Below are positions 33,545 to 40,176 of a DNA stretch of 64,000 nt, in pieces (the stretch's first letter is position 1; the number at the start of each line of letters is the position of its first letter). A program made the translations under genes and the position numbers. The DNA lies in NCBI GenBank assembly GCA_937915865.1, contig CALGIG010000015.1, positions 248,001-312,000 on the forward strand. The letters run 5' to 3'. Source of the DNA: an uncultured Prolixibacteraceae bacterium (GTDB lineage Bacteria; Bacteroidota; Bacteroidia; Bacteroidales; Prolixibacteraceae). The notes below the pieces were generated by a model. It worked only from the letters and a program-made list of their open reading frames with translations, searched no databases and was not told the DNA's origin.

Positions 33545-35086
33545 TTACATCCTGAAAACTCCGTACTTCGGTTCTCCAAACGGTCGGTTTAGCGAAACCG
33601 ATATCGCCATCGCCAAAACTTTTCGGGTATCGGTGGGATCGATGATGCCATCGTCCCATAAGCGCGACGAGCTGTAATAAGCCGAGCTCTCTTCGTCAAA
33701 CTGTCTGAGCAAATCGCCCGAATCGCTGCCAATGGTTTTCAGCACGCCCAACGCTTGCTCGCCACCCATCACCGAAATGCGCGAGTGCGGCCACATAAAC
33801 AGGAAATGCGGATCGTAGGCGCGGCCTGCCATGGCGTAGTTTCCGGCGCCAAACGAGCCCCCAATCACGATGGTAAATTTTGGCACTGAAGCGTTTGCAA
33901 CAGCGTTGATCAGCTTCGCACCATCGCGGGCAATGCCGCCATGTTCATATTTTTTACCGACCACAAAGCCGGTGATGTTTTGCAGAAAAAGCAGCGGAAT
34001 TTTGCGCTGCACGCACAACTGAATGAAATGCGCGCCTTTCAGCGAACTTTCCGAAGTCAGGAAACTGTTGTTCGCCAAAATGCCGACCGGAAAGCCCCAA
34101 ATACGCGCAAAGCCCGTCACCAACGACTTTCCGTAGTTGGCTTTAAATTCCTGAAACTCGCTTCCGTCAACCAACCGTTCGATAATGGTGTGCGCATTGA
34201 TCGGCTTTTTCAAGTCGGTTGGCAAAAAACCGTACAACTCTTCGGCTGGGTGCAGCGGTTCGGCAACCGGCAAAACATCGAGTTTTTGTTTTTCCTGAAC
34301 TGGAAGTCCGGCTACAATAGTCCGACAAATTTTGATGGCGTCCGCATCGTCTTCAGCCAAATGATCGGCCACACCCGAAACCGAAGTGTGCACCTCGGCG
34401 CCACCCAGTTCCTCCGGCGTAACCTCCTCGCCGGTTGCGGCTTTCACCAGCGGCGGGCCACCAATAAAAATGGTGCCCTGGTTGCGCACCATGATGGTTT
34501 CGTCGCTCATGGCCGGAACATAAGCCCCGCCAGCCGTACACGAGCCCATCACCACCGAAATCTGCGGAATTCCTTCGGCCGACATGCGCGCCTGGTTGTA
34601 AAAAACCCGCCCAAAATCGAAACGGTCGGGAAAAACGTTGGACTGCTCGGGCAAATAAATTCCGCCTGAATCGACTAAATAAATGCAGATCAGCTTGTTT
34701 TGAAGTGCGATTTCCTGCGCCCGAACGTGCTTTTTAATGGTTTCGCGAATGTAGGTTCCACCTTTTACCGTGGCATCGTTGGCAATAATGAGGCACTCGC
34801 GACCCTCAACAAGCCCGATTCCGGTCACAATTCCGGCGGAAGGAAAAGCATTATCGTATTGATTGTAAGCAGCAAACGACGAAAGTTCGAGAAATGGGGT
34901 GTTCGGATCAACTAACAGATCGATGCGTTCGCGAGCAAGCAATTTCCCACGCGAGCGGTGTTTTTCGATGGCTGGTGAAGGTCCGTGCGAACTTACGGCA
35001 GCAAGCTTTGCCCGAAAACCGGCAAGCACTTCAGCGTAGCTTTTTGGGTTCTGATGAAAATCGTTTTGTTTAATTTTTTCAGTCAT
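33545..35086 (-). CDS. liuB: Methylcrotonyl-CoA carboxylase beta (carboxyltransferase) subunit
   Basis: A 513-residue carboxyltransferase subunit carrying CO2 from biotin to 3-methylcrotonyl-CoA, giving 3-methylglutaconyl-CoA. Typical MCC-beta stretches include NDATVKGGTYIRETIKKHVR near residue 98, QSNVFPDRFDFGRVFYNQAR near 150, VVMGSCTAGGAYVPAMSDE near 180, TIFIGGPPLVKAATGEEVTP near 207 and KFTIVIGGSFGAGNYAMAGR near 405. These favour methylcrotonyl- over propionyl-CoA carboxylase. The ATG at 35086 is preferred over a TTG at 35098. It is the first gene of the nine-gene minus-strand run. No dedicated regulator (such as LiuR) is adjacent; a WYL protein lies upstream on the same strand. Confidence 0.95.
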   Translation of the reverse strand: MTEKIKQNDFHQNPKSYAEVLAGFRAKLAAVSSHGPSPAIEKHRSRGKLLARERIDLLVDPNTPFLELSSFAAYNQYDNAFPSAGIVTGIGLVEGRECLIIANDATVKGGTYIRETIKKHVRAQEIALQNKLICIYLVDSGGIYLPEQSNVFPDRFDFGRVFYNQARMSAEGIPQISVVMGSCTAGGAYVPAMSDETIMVRNQGTIFIGGPPLVKAATGEEVTPEELGGAEVHTSVSGVADHLAEDDADAIKICRTIVAGLPVQEKQKLDVLPVAEPLHPAEELYGFLPTDLKKPINAHTIIERLVDGSEFQEFKANYGKSLVTGFARIWGFPVGILANNSFLTSESSLKGAHFIQLCVQRKIPLLFLQNITGFVVGKKYEHGGIARDGAKLINAVANASVPKFTIVIGGSFGAGNYAMAGRAYDPHFLFMWPHSRISVMGGEQALGVLKTIGSDSGDLLRQFDEESSAYYSSSRLWDDGIIDPTDTRKVLAMAISVSLNRPFGEPKYGVFRM

Positions 35087-35264
35087 TTTATTAAACAACT
35101 AAGTTCAGAACACATAGACAAAGAAAGCGGAGGGTTGGTTCACAAGGATACATTCTTTTTGCAAATTCAATCCGCCAGAATTTCGAAATTTTGTCGAATC
35201 CATCTGACAAAAACTAATCTAAAATGTCGAATGTACCTGACAACTCGTTTACCTTTTTAAGTAT

Positions 35265-36164
35265 TCATTTGTAATTCTGAAGCGCTTTTCTGAAGTTTTC
35301 TTTTAGTTCATTTACTAAGCTTTCGGGCTGAATAACTTTAACTTCAGGTCCATACGACATCAGTTCCATGACAAAGTCGAAGGTAATAACGAGATTCAAA
35401 CTGATTGATACCTCATTTTGATTATCAGTAATTACCTGTTGCGAATGATGGAGCGGCAATGATTTGATGTATTTACCCTGATCGGGAGTAAATGACAGAA
35501 TAACTTTTTCGGCTTTTTTCCCATCAGGACTAATAATCCCAAAGCTATCCTGAAAATATTCATTTACGCTGAAGGGGCTAGTTGGAGTGAATTTGCTTTT
35601 GCTGATTTCCAGATTTTGTAGCCGATCCAGAGCGAATATCCGGATGCTATTTTTGTATGTGTCGTTTCCAACCAAATACCATCTGTTCCTGAATTCCTTC
35701 AGTGCGAAAGGTTCAACGGTGCGCTGTGTGACCTCGTTTTCCCAGAATTTTTGGTACGTAAAATGTATAAGAAACTTGTTTTGCATAGCATGAATTAGCC
35801 CATAGAGATTCTCTGTCCCCATCGAACGACGATTTTCAAAATGAATGAAGTTTGAAAGCCGGTCTGTCAGGCTAAGGGCATTGAAGGTATCGTAGGCTTC
35901 CAGAATGCGCTCCATTGCTGCCTGGTTTCCATCGTTATCAATGTAGTATTTCTGGGTTTGACGGTCACAACGAATGTCGATATCGTAAATTGAACGGATG
36001 TCGATCAGGTCGCGTTGAAAAGTACGAATGTGCGTGTTGAAATTATACTCTTGCAATTCGGATTCAAGCTTCAGGTAATTGGAAATTTCCTGAAAGGTGG
36101 CGGGGGCTTTCCTGATCTTCTTGATGATCAGGTTATATCGGGCAATGGATTCGCGTTTTGACAT
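35265..36164 (-). CDS. WYL-domain transcriptional regulator
   Basis: A 299-residue putative DNA-binding regulator. The first 100 residues look like a winged helix-turn-helix (YNLIIKKIRKAPATFQEISN, TFQRDLIDIRSIYDIDIRCD). A WYL-type ligand-binding domain follows (IHFTYQKFWENEVTQRTVEP near residue 132, KEFRNRWYLVGNDTYKNSI near 157) and a C-terminal WCX-like extension (VILSFTPDQGKYIKSLPLHH). Proteins of this layout include regulators of DNA-damage and phage-defence loci, sensing nucleic acids or nucleotides. Here it precedes a small nuclease/glycosylase-like cluster on the same strand and could regulate it, but it could equally be independent. Confidence 0.85.
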   Translation of the reverse strand: MSKRESIARYNLIIKKIRKAPATFQEISNYLKLESELQEYNFNTHIRTFQRDLIDIRSIYDIDIRCDRQTQKYYIDNDGNQAAMERILEAYDTFNALSLTDRLSNFIHFENRRSMGTENLYGLIHAMQNKFLIHFTYQKFWENEVTQRTVEPFALKEFRNRWYLVGNDTYKNSIRIFALDRLQNLEISKSKFTPTSPFSVNEYFQDSFGIISPDGKKAEKVILSFTPDQGKYIKSLPLHHSQQVITDNQNEVSISLNLVITFDFVMELMSYGPEVKVIQPESLVNELKENFRKALQNYK

Positions 36165-36343
36165 GGTTGCAGTTGCTAGGTGGATTAGTATTTACTGAAA
36201 AATCCTTTTACTGGCGACGTCAGACGAGAGTATAGAACCTAATCATTTTTTGCAGTTCCGGTATAAAGATACACCAGCATATTTTCCTCAAAATGAAAAG
36301 TGGAATTTTCAATTTCAAGTTCTTTTTTAAACTCAACATGCTT

Positions 36344-36453
36344 GGAGCCTGTCGGACTTAGGCTTTTTTAGACGTTTTTATTCGAACCTACCTGAGAACA
36401 AATTGAAATATTCAATTCTCAGGGGCTTTAAAGGGTATAGTCCGACAGGCTCC
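36344..36453. mobile_element. MITE-like element with 15-bp perfect terminal inverted repeats
   Basis: A 110-bp segment bounded by GGAGCCTGTCGGACT (36344-36358) and its exact complement AGTCCGACAGGCTCC (36439-36453), with no internal transposase. A TT on each side may be a short target duplication. The right portion is read as the last 25 or so codons of the adjacent small gene, so insertion probably replaced that gene's original 3' end. Confidence 0.7.
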
Positions 36454-36713
36454 TTGATAAATTTCTTTTCAATTTCCCACTTGTTGGCCGCACCTTCAAA
36501 GTTCTGTTCTCTTACAAAAGCTATTTTTTCTTCGGTTATTATTTTTAATTGGTCTTCGTTGTAGTATTCAAAATCCAGAAGCCTGAACCGAATGTTTGTT
36601 TGTTCTTGCCAGAAACTACAAATCTGTTCCAACCACTCATTATCCCAATAGTGAGCTTCCTGTCTGTCATTCATTTGCTTGGTAAGTTCTTTAAGTTCTT
36701 CTATCGTTGCCAT
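36378..36713 (-). CDS. Small hypothetical protein with UVR-like helical motif, C-terminus supplied by a MITE
   Basis: A 111-residue product from the ATG at 36713 (MATIEELKELTKQMNDRQEA); a longer frame starting at 36764 lacks support. The protein is predicted mostly helical. EEKIAFVREQNFEGAANKWE followed by IEKK (about residues 66-88) resembles the UVR/UvrB-C helical hairpin (x-A-x-x-x-x-N/D-F-E-x-A-A-x-x-x-x-E), but this is only pattern similarity. The last 24 residues (EPVGLYPLKPLRIEYFNLF onward) are encoded inside the 110-bp inverted-repeat element, so the native end is lost and the gene may be damaged. Function unknown. Confidence 0.5.
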   Translation of the reverse strand: MATIEELKELTKQMNDRQEAHYWDNEWLEQICSFWQEQTNIRFRLLDFEYYNEDQLKIITEEKIAFVREQNFEGAANKWEIEKKFIKEPVGLYPLKPLRIEYFNLFSGRFE

Positions 36714-36825
36714 TATTTTAAGTTTCTGGCAAAGATAAAAAGAGAAAGCGACAGAATATGTCACTTTAGTTTTACCTCAAGCTTAATGCAAATCTTTAAG
36801 AATAGCCATAGGTTAAACGACTGTA

Positions 36826-37467
36826 CTACATGAAGCTCTTGATAATTTTATTCCAATATATGGGTGAAAATCTTGGTGATGCAGGATGATAAGTTGGAAA
36901 GACTATACATTTCTTATCACCTGGTAAGTCAAATTCAAAGGTTGGTAGTTTTACAACCTTATCTAAGATATTAATAGTTACGAAGATTTGCTTCTTGGAA
37001 TTCGAAATTGCATCGAAAATATTTCGTCCCCAAGTAATTATGATCTCAGGCTTATACTGATCAAGTACTTCAAGAAACCCTCTTTCCGAATATTTAATCT
37101 GCTCATTATTTGGCCGTTGATTTGGATGTTCCATTGGTACTTGCGTATAATTATAAAACAATAACGAATTCCAATATTTTTCACGTTCCTCATCTTTTAA
37201 TTTTCTGCCTGATAGTGCTTGTTCAAACTTTCGAAAAGTTATGTACCACCTTTCATAGGTATCTTGCTCTGAAAGATATGATTTAACAACATTTTGGGTG
37301 AAAGACTGACATTCAATTGGTTGTTTTAAACATTTATCAAGACTACAATTTTTTTTGTCTAAATCATTGCAATGATGACTTTCGCCAAGTGCCATTATCT
37401 TTTTAGGAAAGGCAGTCGGATTACCATACTCTTTACCAACCCAAGGTTTAAAAAATACATTCCCCAT
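36826..37467 (-). CDS. Uracil-DNA glycosylase-fold-like protein
   Basis: A 213-residue protein not assignable to a named family with certainty. The layout resembles the UDG-like superfamily: an early KKIMALGESHH segment (about residues 22-32) at the position of the usual G-x-x-P/H active-site strand, a central IIITWGRNIFDAI (about 138), and a C-terminal VFPTYHPASPRFSPIYW (about 188) like the H-P-S/A-x-x-x-x-x-S motif that contacts DNA. Four Cys near residues 41-53 (CSLDKCLKQPIEC) could bind a metal. Similar proteins are common hypotheticals in Bacteroidota. It ends a four-gene run with an exonuclease and a zinc-finger gene, suggesting a nucleic-acid role. Confidence 0.55.
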   Translation of the reverse strand: MGNVFFKPWVGKEYGNPTAFPKKIMALGESHHCNDLDKKNCSLDKCLKQPIECQSFTQNVVKSYLSEQDTYERWYITFRKFEQALSGRKLKDEEREKYWNSLLFYNYTQVPMEHPNQRPNNEQIKYSERGFLEVLDQYKPEIIITWGRNIFDAISNSKKQIFVTINILDKVVKLPTFEFDLPGDKKCIVFPTYHPASPRFSPIYWNKIIKSFM

Positions 37468-37486
37468 AATAATTTGATTTTAAAAT

Positions 37487-37764
37487 TTACACATTGGTCA
37501 AAAAATCAGATATCGAATCATCCTCATCTCCATTAGGAAACATATTTTCCCAAGCCATATCATCCTCATCTTGTTGTTGTTGGTAGAGTACTTTTCAGCT
37601 AGAATGGGAAGATACATCAAGCCATAATTCGTATTGCTCCTTGAAATCAGGATCGTTAGCTAAGCGGTTTTTAATAAGATTCGCTATCTCGTTTGGTTCA
37701 TTACCAGAAAAAACTCATCTGCCAAATAGTTTTCAAATTCATACTGGTCAAATTCTTCTTTCAT
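37487..37764 (-). pseudogene. Decayed gene for a small acidic protein (frameshift plus nonsense codon)
   Basis: A 278-base frame beginning ATG at 37764 (MKEEFDQYEFENYLADEFF) and ending TAA at 37487. Restoring one T to a six-T run (minus strand, after codon 17) recovers a continuous acidic protein: GNEPNEIANLIKNRLANDPD, then FKEQYELWLDVSSHSS, an in-frame TGA, then about 38 more residues ending SDFLTNV. Two lesions argue for a pseudogene rather than a sequencing slip. The start overlaps the exonuclease stop as ATGA and the end lies 20 bases before the glycosylase-like gene, so it was once part of that operon. The family is not recognised. Confidence 0.65.
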
Positions 37765-38270
37765 AATGATTTAAATTGTAATTGGTTAATGTGTATTTTA
37801 TACAACTCTGCGCACCCTCGTGCATCGCTCAAGGCTTCGTGGTGGTTTAATTCAATGCCCAACTTTTTGCAACAGGCATCTAATGATGCCGGTTTGAACC
37901 CTTTTGCCCGGTAGATTTTGCAGGTGCACTCCCATTGGTCTGACAAATTTAGTTCGGCATAGTTGAGATCAAAGTCCTTCATGCTTTTTATCAACACATT
38001 GCGATCAAAAGCTTCATTGTGCGCCACAACAAATTTATCTTTCAGCCTGCTTTCTATTTCAGGGTAGATTTTATCAAATGAAAGGGCATTTTCAGTATGA
38101 CTGCTATCCAACCCGTGTACTTGCGAATTGTACCAATTATAACGATTCCCGGGAGGTTGGATAAGTGAAGTAAATTCATCAACTACCACGCCGTTTTCGA
38201 CAGTTACGATTCCAACCGAACAAATATGGTGATTGATGGCTGTTTCAAAATCGATGGCTACAAAATTCAT
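37761..38270 (-). CDS. DEDDh-type 3'-5' exonuclease
   Basis: A 169-residue single-domain exonuclease of the DnaQ/RNase T superfamily. The acidic motifs are NFVAIDFETA (ExoI, residues 2-11), FVVAHNEAFDRNVL (ExoII, about 85-98) and HHEALSDARGCAEL (ExoIII with His and Asp, about 142-155). Such enzymes remove nucleotides from 3' ends of DNA or RNA. The gene overlaps the preceding zinc-finger gene by 4 bases and the following pseudogene by 4 bases, so the set is translated as a unit. The substrate is not evident; repair or end-processing is possible given the neighbours. Confidence 0.9.
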   Translation of the reverse strand: MNFVAIDFETAINHHICSVGIVTVENGVVVDEFTSLIQPPGNRYNWYNSQVHGLDSSHTENALSFDKIYPEIESRLKDKFVVAHNEAFDRNVLIKSMKDFDLNYAELNLSDQWECTCKIYRAKGFKPASLDACCKKLGIELNHHEALSDARGCAELYKIHINQLQFKSL

Positions 38271-38518
38271 AGCGATGGAGAATGCTTGCCATTGTTTGAG
38301 TCATTCGGATGCCTTAGGCAAAAGTTTGATGTAAGGCTTGAAATATTTGAGAACTTTGTTCCACAATACTTGCAGGTATATTGTGGCTTTTCACTTCCTT
38401 CATATAGTTTGTGCTTTCCCTTATTAGAGCCATTCGGATGTCTTAAACAGAAATTTGAAGAAAGACTTGATACACTTGAAAAATGCTGTCCGCAATATTC
38501 GCAATAGAAGTTTGCCAT
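38267..38518 (-). CDS. Tandem zinc-finger-like small protein
   Basis: An 83-residue protein from the ATG at 38518. Two near-identical units of about 32 residues each carry two Cys and two His: FYCEYCGQHFSSVSSLSSNF then CLRHPNGSNKGKH, and YTCKYCGTKFSNISSLTSNF then CLRHPNDSNNGKH. Spacing suggests each binds one zinc ion (C-x2-C plus downstream Cys/His). The intragenic repeat suggests duplication of one finger. The gene overlaps the exonuclease start by 4 bases (ATGA), so the two products probably work together, with the fingers perhaps giving DNA or RNA recognition. Function is inferred only. Confidence 0.7.
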   Translation of the reverse strand: MANFYCEYCGQHFSSVSSLSSNFCLRHPNGSNKGKHKLYEGSEKPQYTCKYCGTKFSNISSLTSNFCLRHPNDSNNGKHSPSL

Positions 38519-38751
38519 ACTGTTGATTTTTGGTTTTGATAAATGTAAAACAAAGACTTTAATAAACAATAATTTTATAAAGCTTTTCGCAAAGAAAACC
38601 AAAGCAACTGACAAACCGTGTCGCTATCAAGATTTTTAAGTCATATTAAATCTGGGATTGGAAAAAATGGTGTGATTTTGTCGTTCTGACTTTTCAAAAA
38701 CAATCTGGAATTGTCAATTGCAATTGACAAAATTTGCCTGTCTTTTGTTGC

Positions 38752-40176
38752 TTAAATGATTTCACCGGTTAAATACATATTTTCGCCTTCGCCTTTCAAA
38801 TCAAGCAATTTCACCCGGCGAACCGTGTTTTTTTGTACGCCATCAGCCCTGAAACGAACCGGCACATAACTCTCACCGTACCCATACGCAGTTCCCTGCA
38901 CAATCTTTTCAATCAATACCTGCTGTTCCTTGCCAACAAAGATTTTTAGAAATTTCATTCGGTTCTCTTCCGAAAGTTGTCTCACCTGCAACGACCGGGC
39001 ATTTTTTACTTTCTCCGGAACATGGTTTTCGAGTCGTTCGGCGCGGGTGCCTTTTCGCACCGAATATTTAAACGTGTGCACATGGCTAAAATTGAATTCG
39101 CGCACGGCTGCCAGTGTTTCCTGAAATTCCTCCTCCGTTTCGCCCGGAAAGCCAACAATGATGTCGGTAGTGAAATTAAAATCAGGATAAACCGAGCGGA
39201 ACCGGTTAACTGTCTTGCGGAACTGATCGACGTCGTACATGCGGCGCATCCGCAGCAACGTTTTGTCCGACCCGCTTTGCAAACACAAATGCAGGTGCGG
39301 CATTAGTTTCTGGTGTTGAAACAGTTCCACAAATCGATCGCCAAAACCATCGGGTTCGAGCGACGAAATGCGCACTCTGAAATCGCCCGGAACCTCCAGA
39401 ATTTTCTCCAGAAGATCCTCGAAGCGGTGCCCTTCGTATTCGTACCGGCCAATGTTGACACCGGTTATCACAATTTCCCTGAAGCCATTGTCGATGGTTT
39501 TCCGCACGTTTTCAAGCACACTCTCAACCGAACGCGAAACGGCGCGGCCACGCACCATCGGGATAATGCAAAACGTGCAGAAATTGTCGCATCCATCCTG
39601 AATTTTCAAGGCGCTGCGGGTGTGCAAACTCTGGCGCACTGGCTCGTAGCGAAAAACATCCTGGGGCAATTGGTTGGGGTGAAGTATTTCTCCTGAAAAA
39701 TGGGCATCGACCAACGAAAGAATGGAGCTTTTGCGGTTGTTCTCAACCACGAAAGTAATGTTGTCCTGATTTTCCAGCTTTTCTTTAAAGTTGTTGGCCA
39801 TGCAGCCGGTAACAACCACAACCGCATTGTTATTTGCGCGAGCCGCCTGACTGATGGTTGTGCGCGATTTTTGGTCGCTCTGGTTGGTCACCGTGCAGGT
39901 ATTCACCACCACCACATCGGGCGACTGGTTGAGCTCTACCAACTGGTAACCCGCCGAACTAAAATCGGTCACCAGAGCATCGGTTTCGTATTGATTCAAC
40001 CGACAGCCGAGGGTTTTAAACGCTACGCGACGAGCCTCCCCCGACCCCTCCGAAGGAGGGGAGAAAGACAAGCCTCTCCTGACCCCTCCAAAGGAGGGGA
40101 ACTTTTGGTCTGCTCCAGTTTGAATATTTCGCTTTTTTTGCATGTATTGTTTTTGAGGCGTAAATGCTTCAAGCAT
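38752..40176 (-). CDS. mtaB: tRNA t6A37 methylthiotransferase MtaB with repeat-encoded N-terminal extension
   Basis: A radical-SAM enzyme adding a methylthio group to t6A37 of tRNA. The N-terminal MTTase domain begins RRVAFKTLGCRLNQYETDAL (about residue 49), with further cluster Cys in VVNTCTVTNQ and VVTGCMANN; the radical-SAM cluster motif is QDGCDNFCTFCIIPMVRGR near 195 and a TRAM-like domain closes the protein. MtaB proteins normally start within a few residues of V-A-F-K-T-L-G-C. Here a preface of about 48 residues (37 if the second ATG at 40143 is used) contains two family A copies (PSFGGVRRGL and PPSEGSGEA), with no ATG between them and the domain. Overlaps miaB by 8 bases. Confidence 0.93.
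   Translation of the reverse strand: MLEAFTPQKQYMQKKRNIQTGADQKFPSFGGVRRGLSFSPPSEGSGEARRVAFKTLGCRLNQYETDALVTDFSSAGYQLVELNQSPDVVVVNTCTVTNQSDQKSRTTISQAARANNNAVVVVTGCMANNFKEKLENQDNITFVVENNRKSSILSLVDAHFSGEILHPNQLPQDVFRYEPVRQSLHTRSALKIQDGCDNFCTFCIIPMVRGRAVSRSVESVLENVRKTIDNGFREIVITGVNIGRYEYEGHRFEDLLEKILEVPGDFRVRISSLEPDGFGDRFVELFQHQKLMPHLHLCLQSGSDKTLLRMRRMYDVDQFRKTVNRFRSVYPDFNFTTDIIVGFPGETEEEFQETLAAVREFNFSHVHTFKYSVRKGTRAERLENHVPEKVKNARSLQVRQLSEENRMKFLKIFVGKEQQVLIEKIVQGTAYGYGESYVPVRFRADGVQKNTVRRVKLLDLKGEGENMYLTGEII
40033..40062. repeat. Family A palindromic repeat, copy 14 (inside mtaB N-terminus)
   Basis: AGCCTCCCCCGA-CCCCTCC-GAA-GGAGGGG in forward orientation. It encodes the SPPSEGSGEA segment immediately before the conserved MTTase domain. 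Confidence 0.9.
40071..40100. repeat. Family A palindromic repeat, copy 15 (inside mtaB N-terminus)
   Basis: AGCCTCTCCTGA-CCCCTCC-AAA-GGAGGGG in forward orientation, tandem with copy 14. It encodes the FPSFGGVRRGL segment of MtaB. Its mate is copy 16. Confidence 0.9.

Noticed and set aside
33941..34669. 242-codon plus-strand frame opposite the carboxylase beta gene
   Set aside because: Long, but antisense to a strongly conserved coding sequence and rich in His/Arg/Gln, typical of shadow frames in G+C-richer genes.
35099..35264. A possible half copy of repeat family B (GAACACATAGACAAAG) upstream of carboxylase beta
   Set aside because: Only one degenerate arm is visible with no complementary partner; too weak to call.
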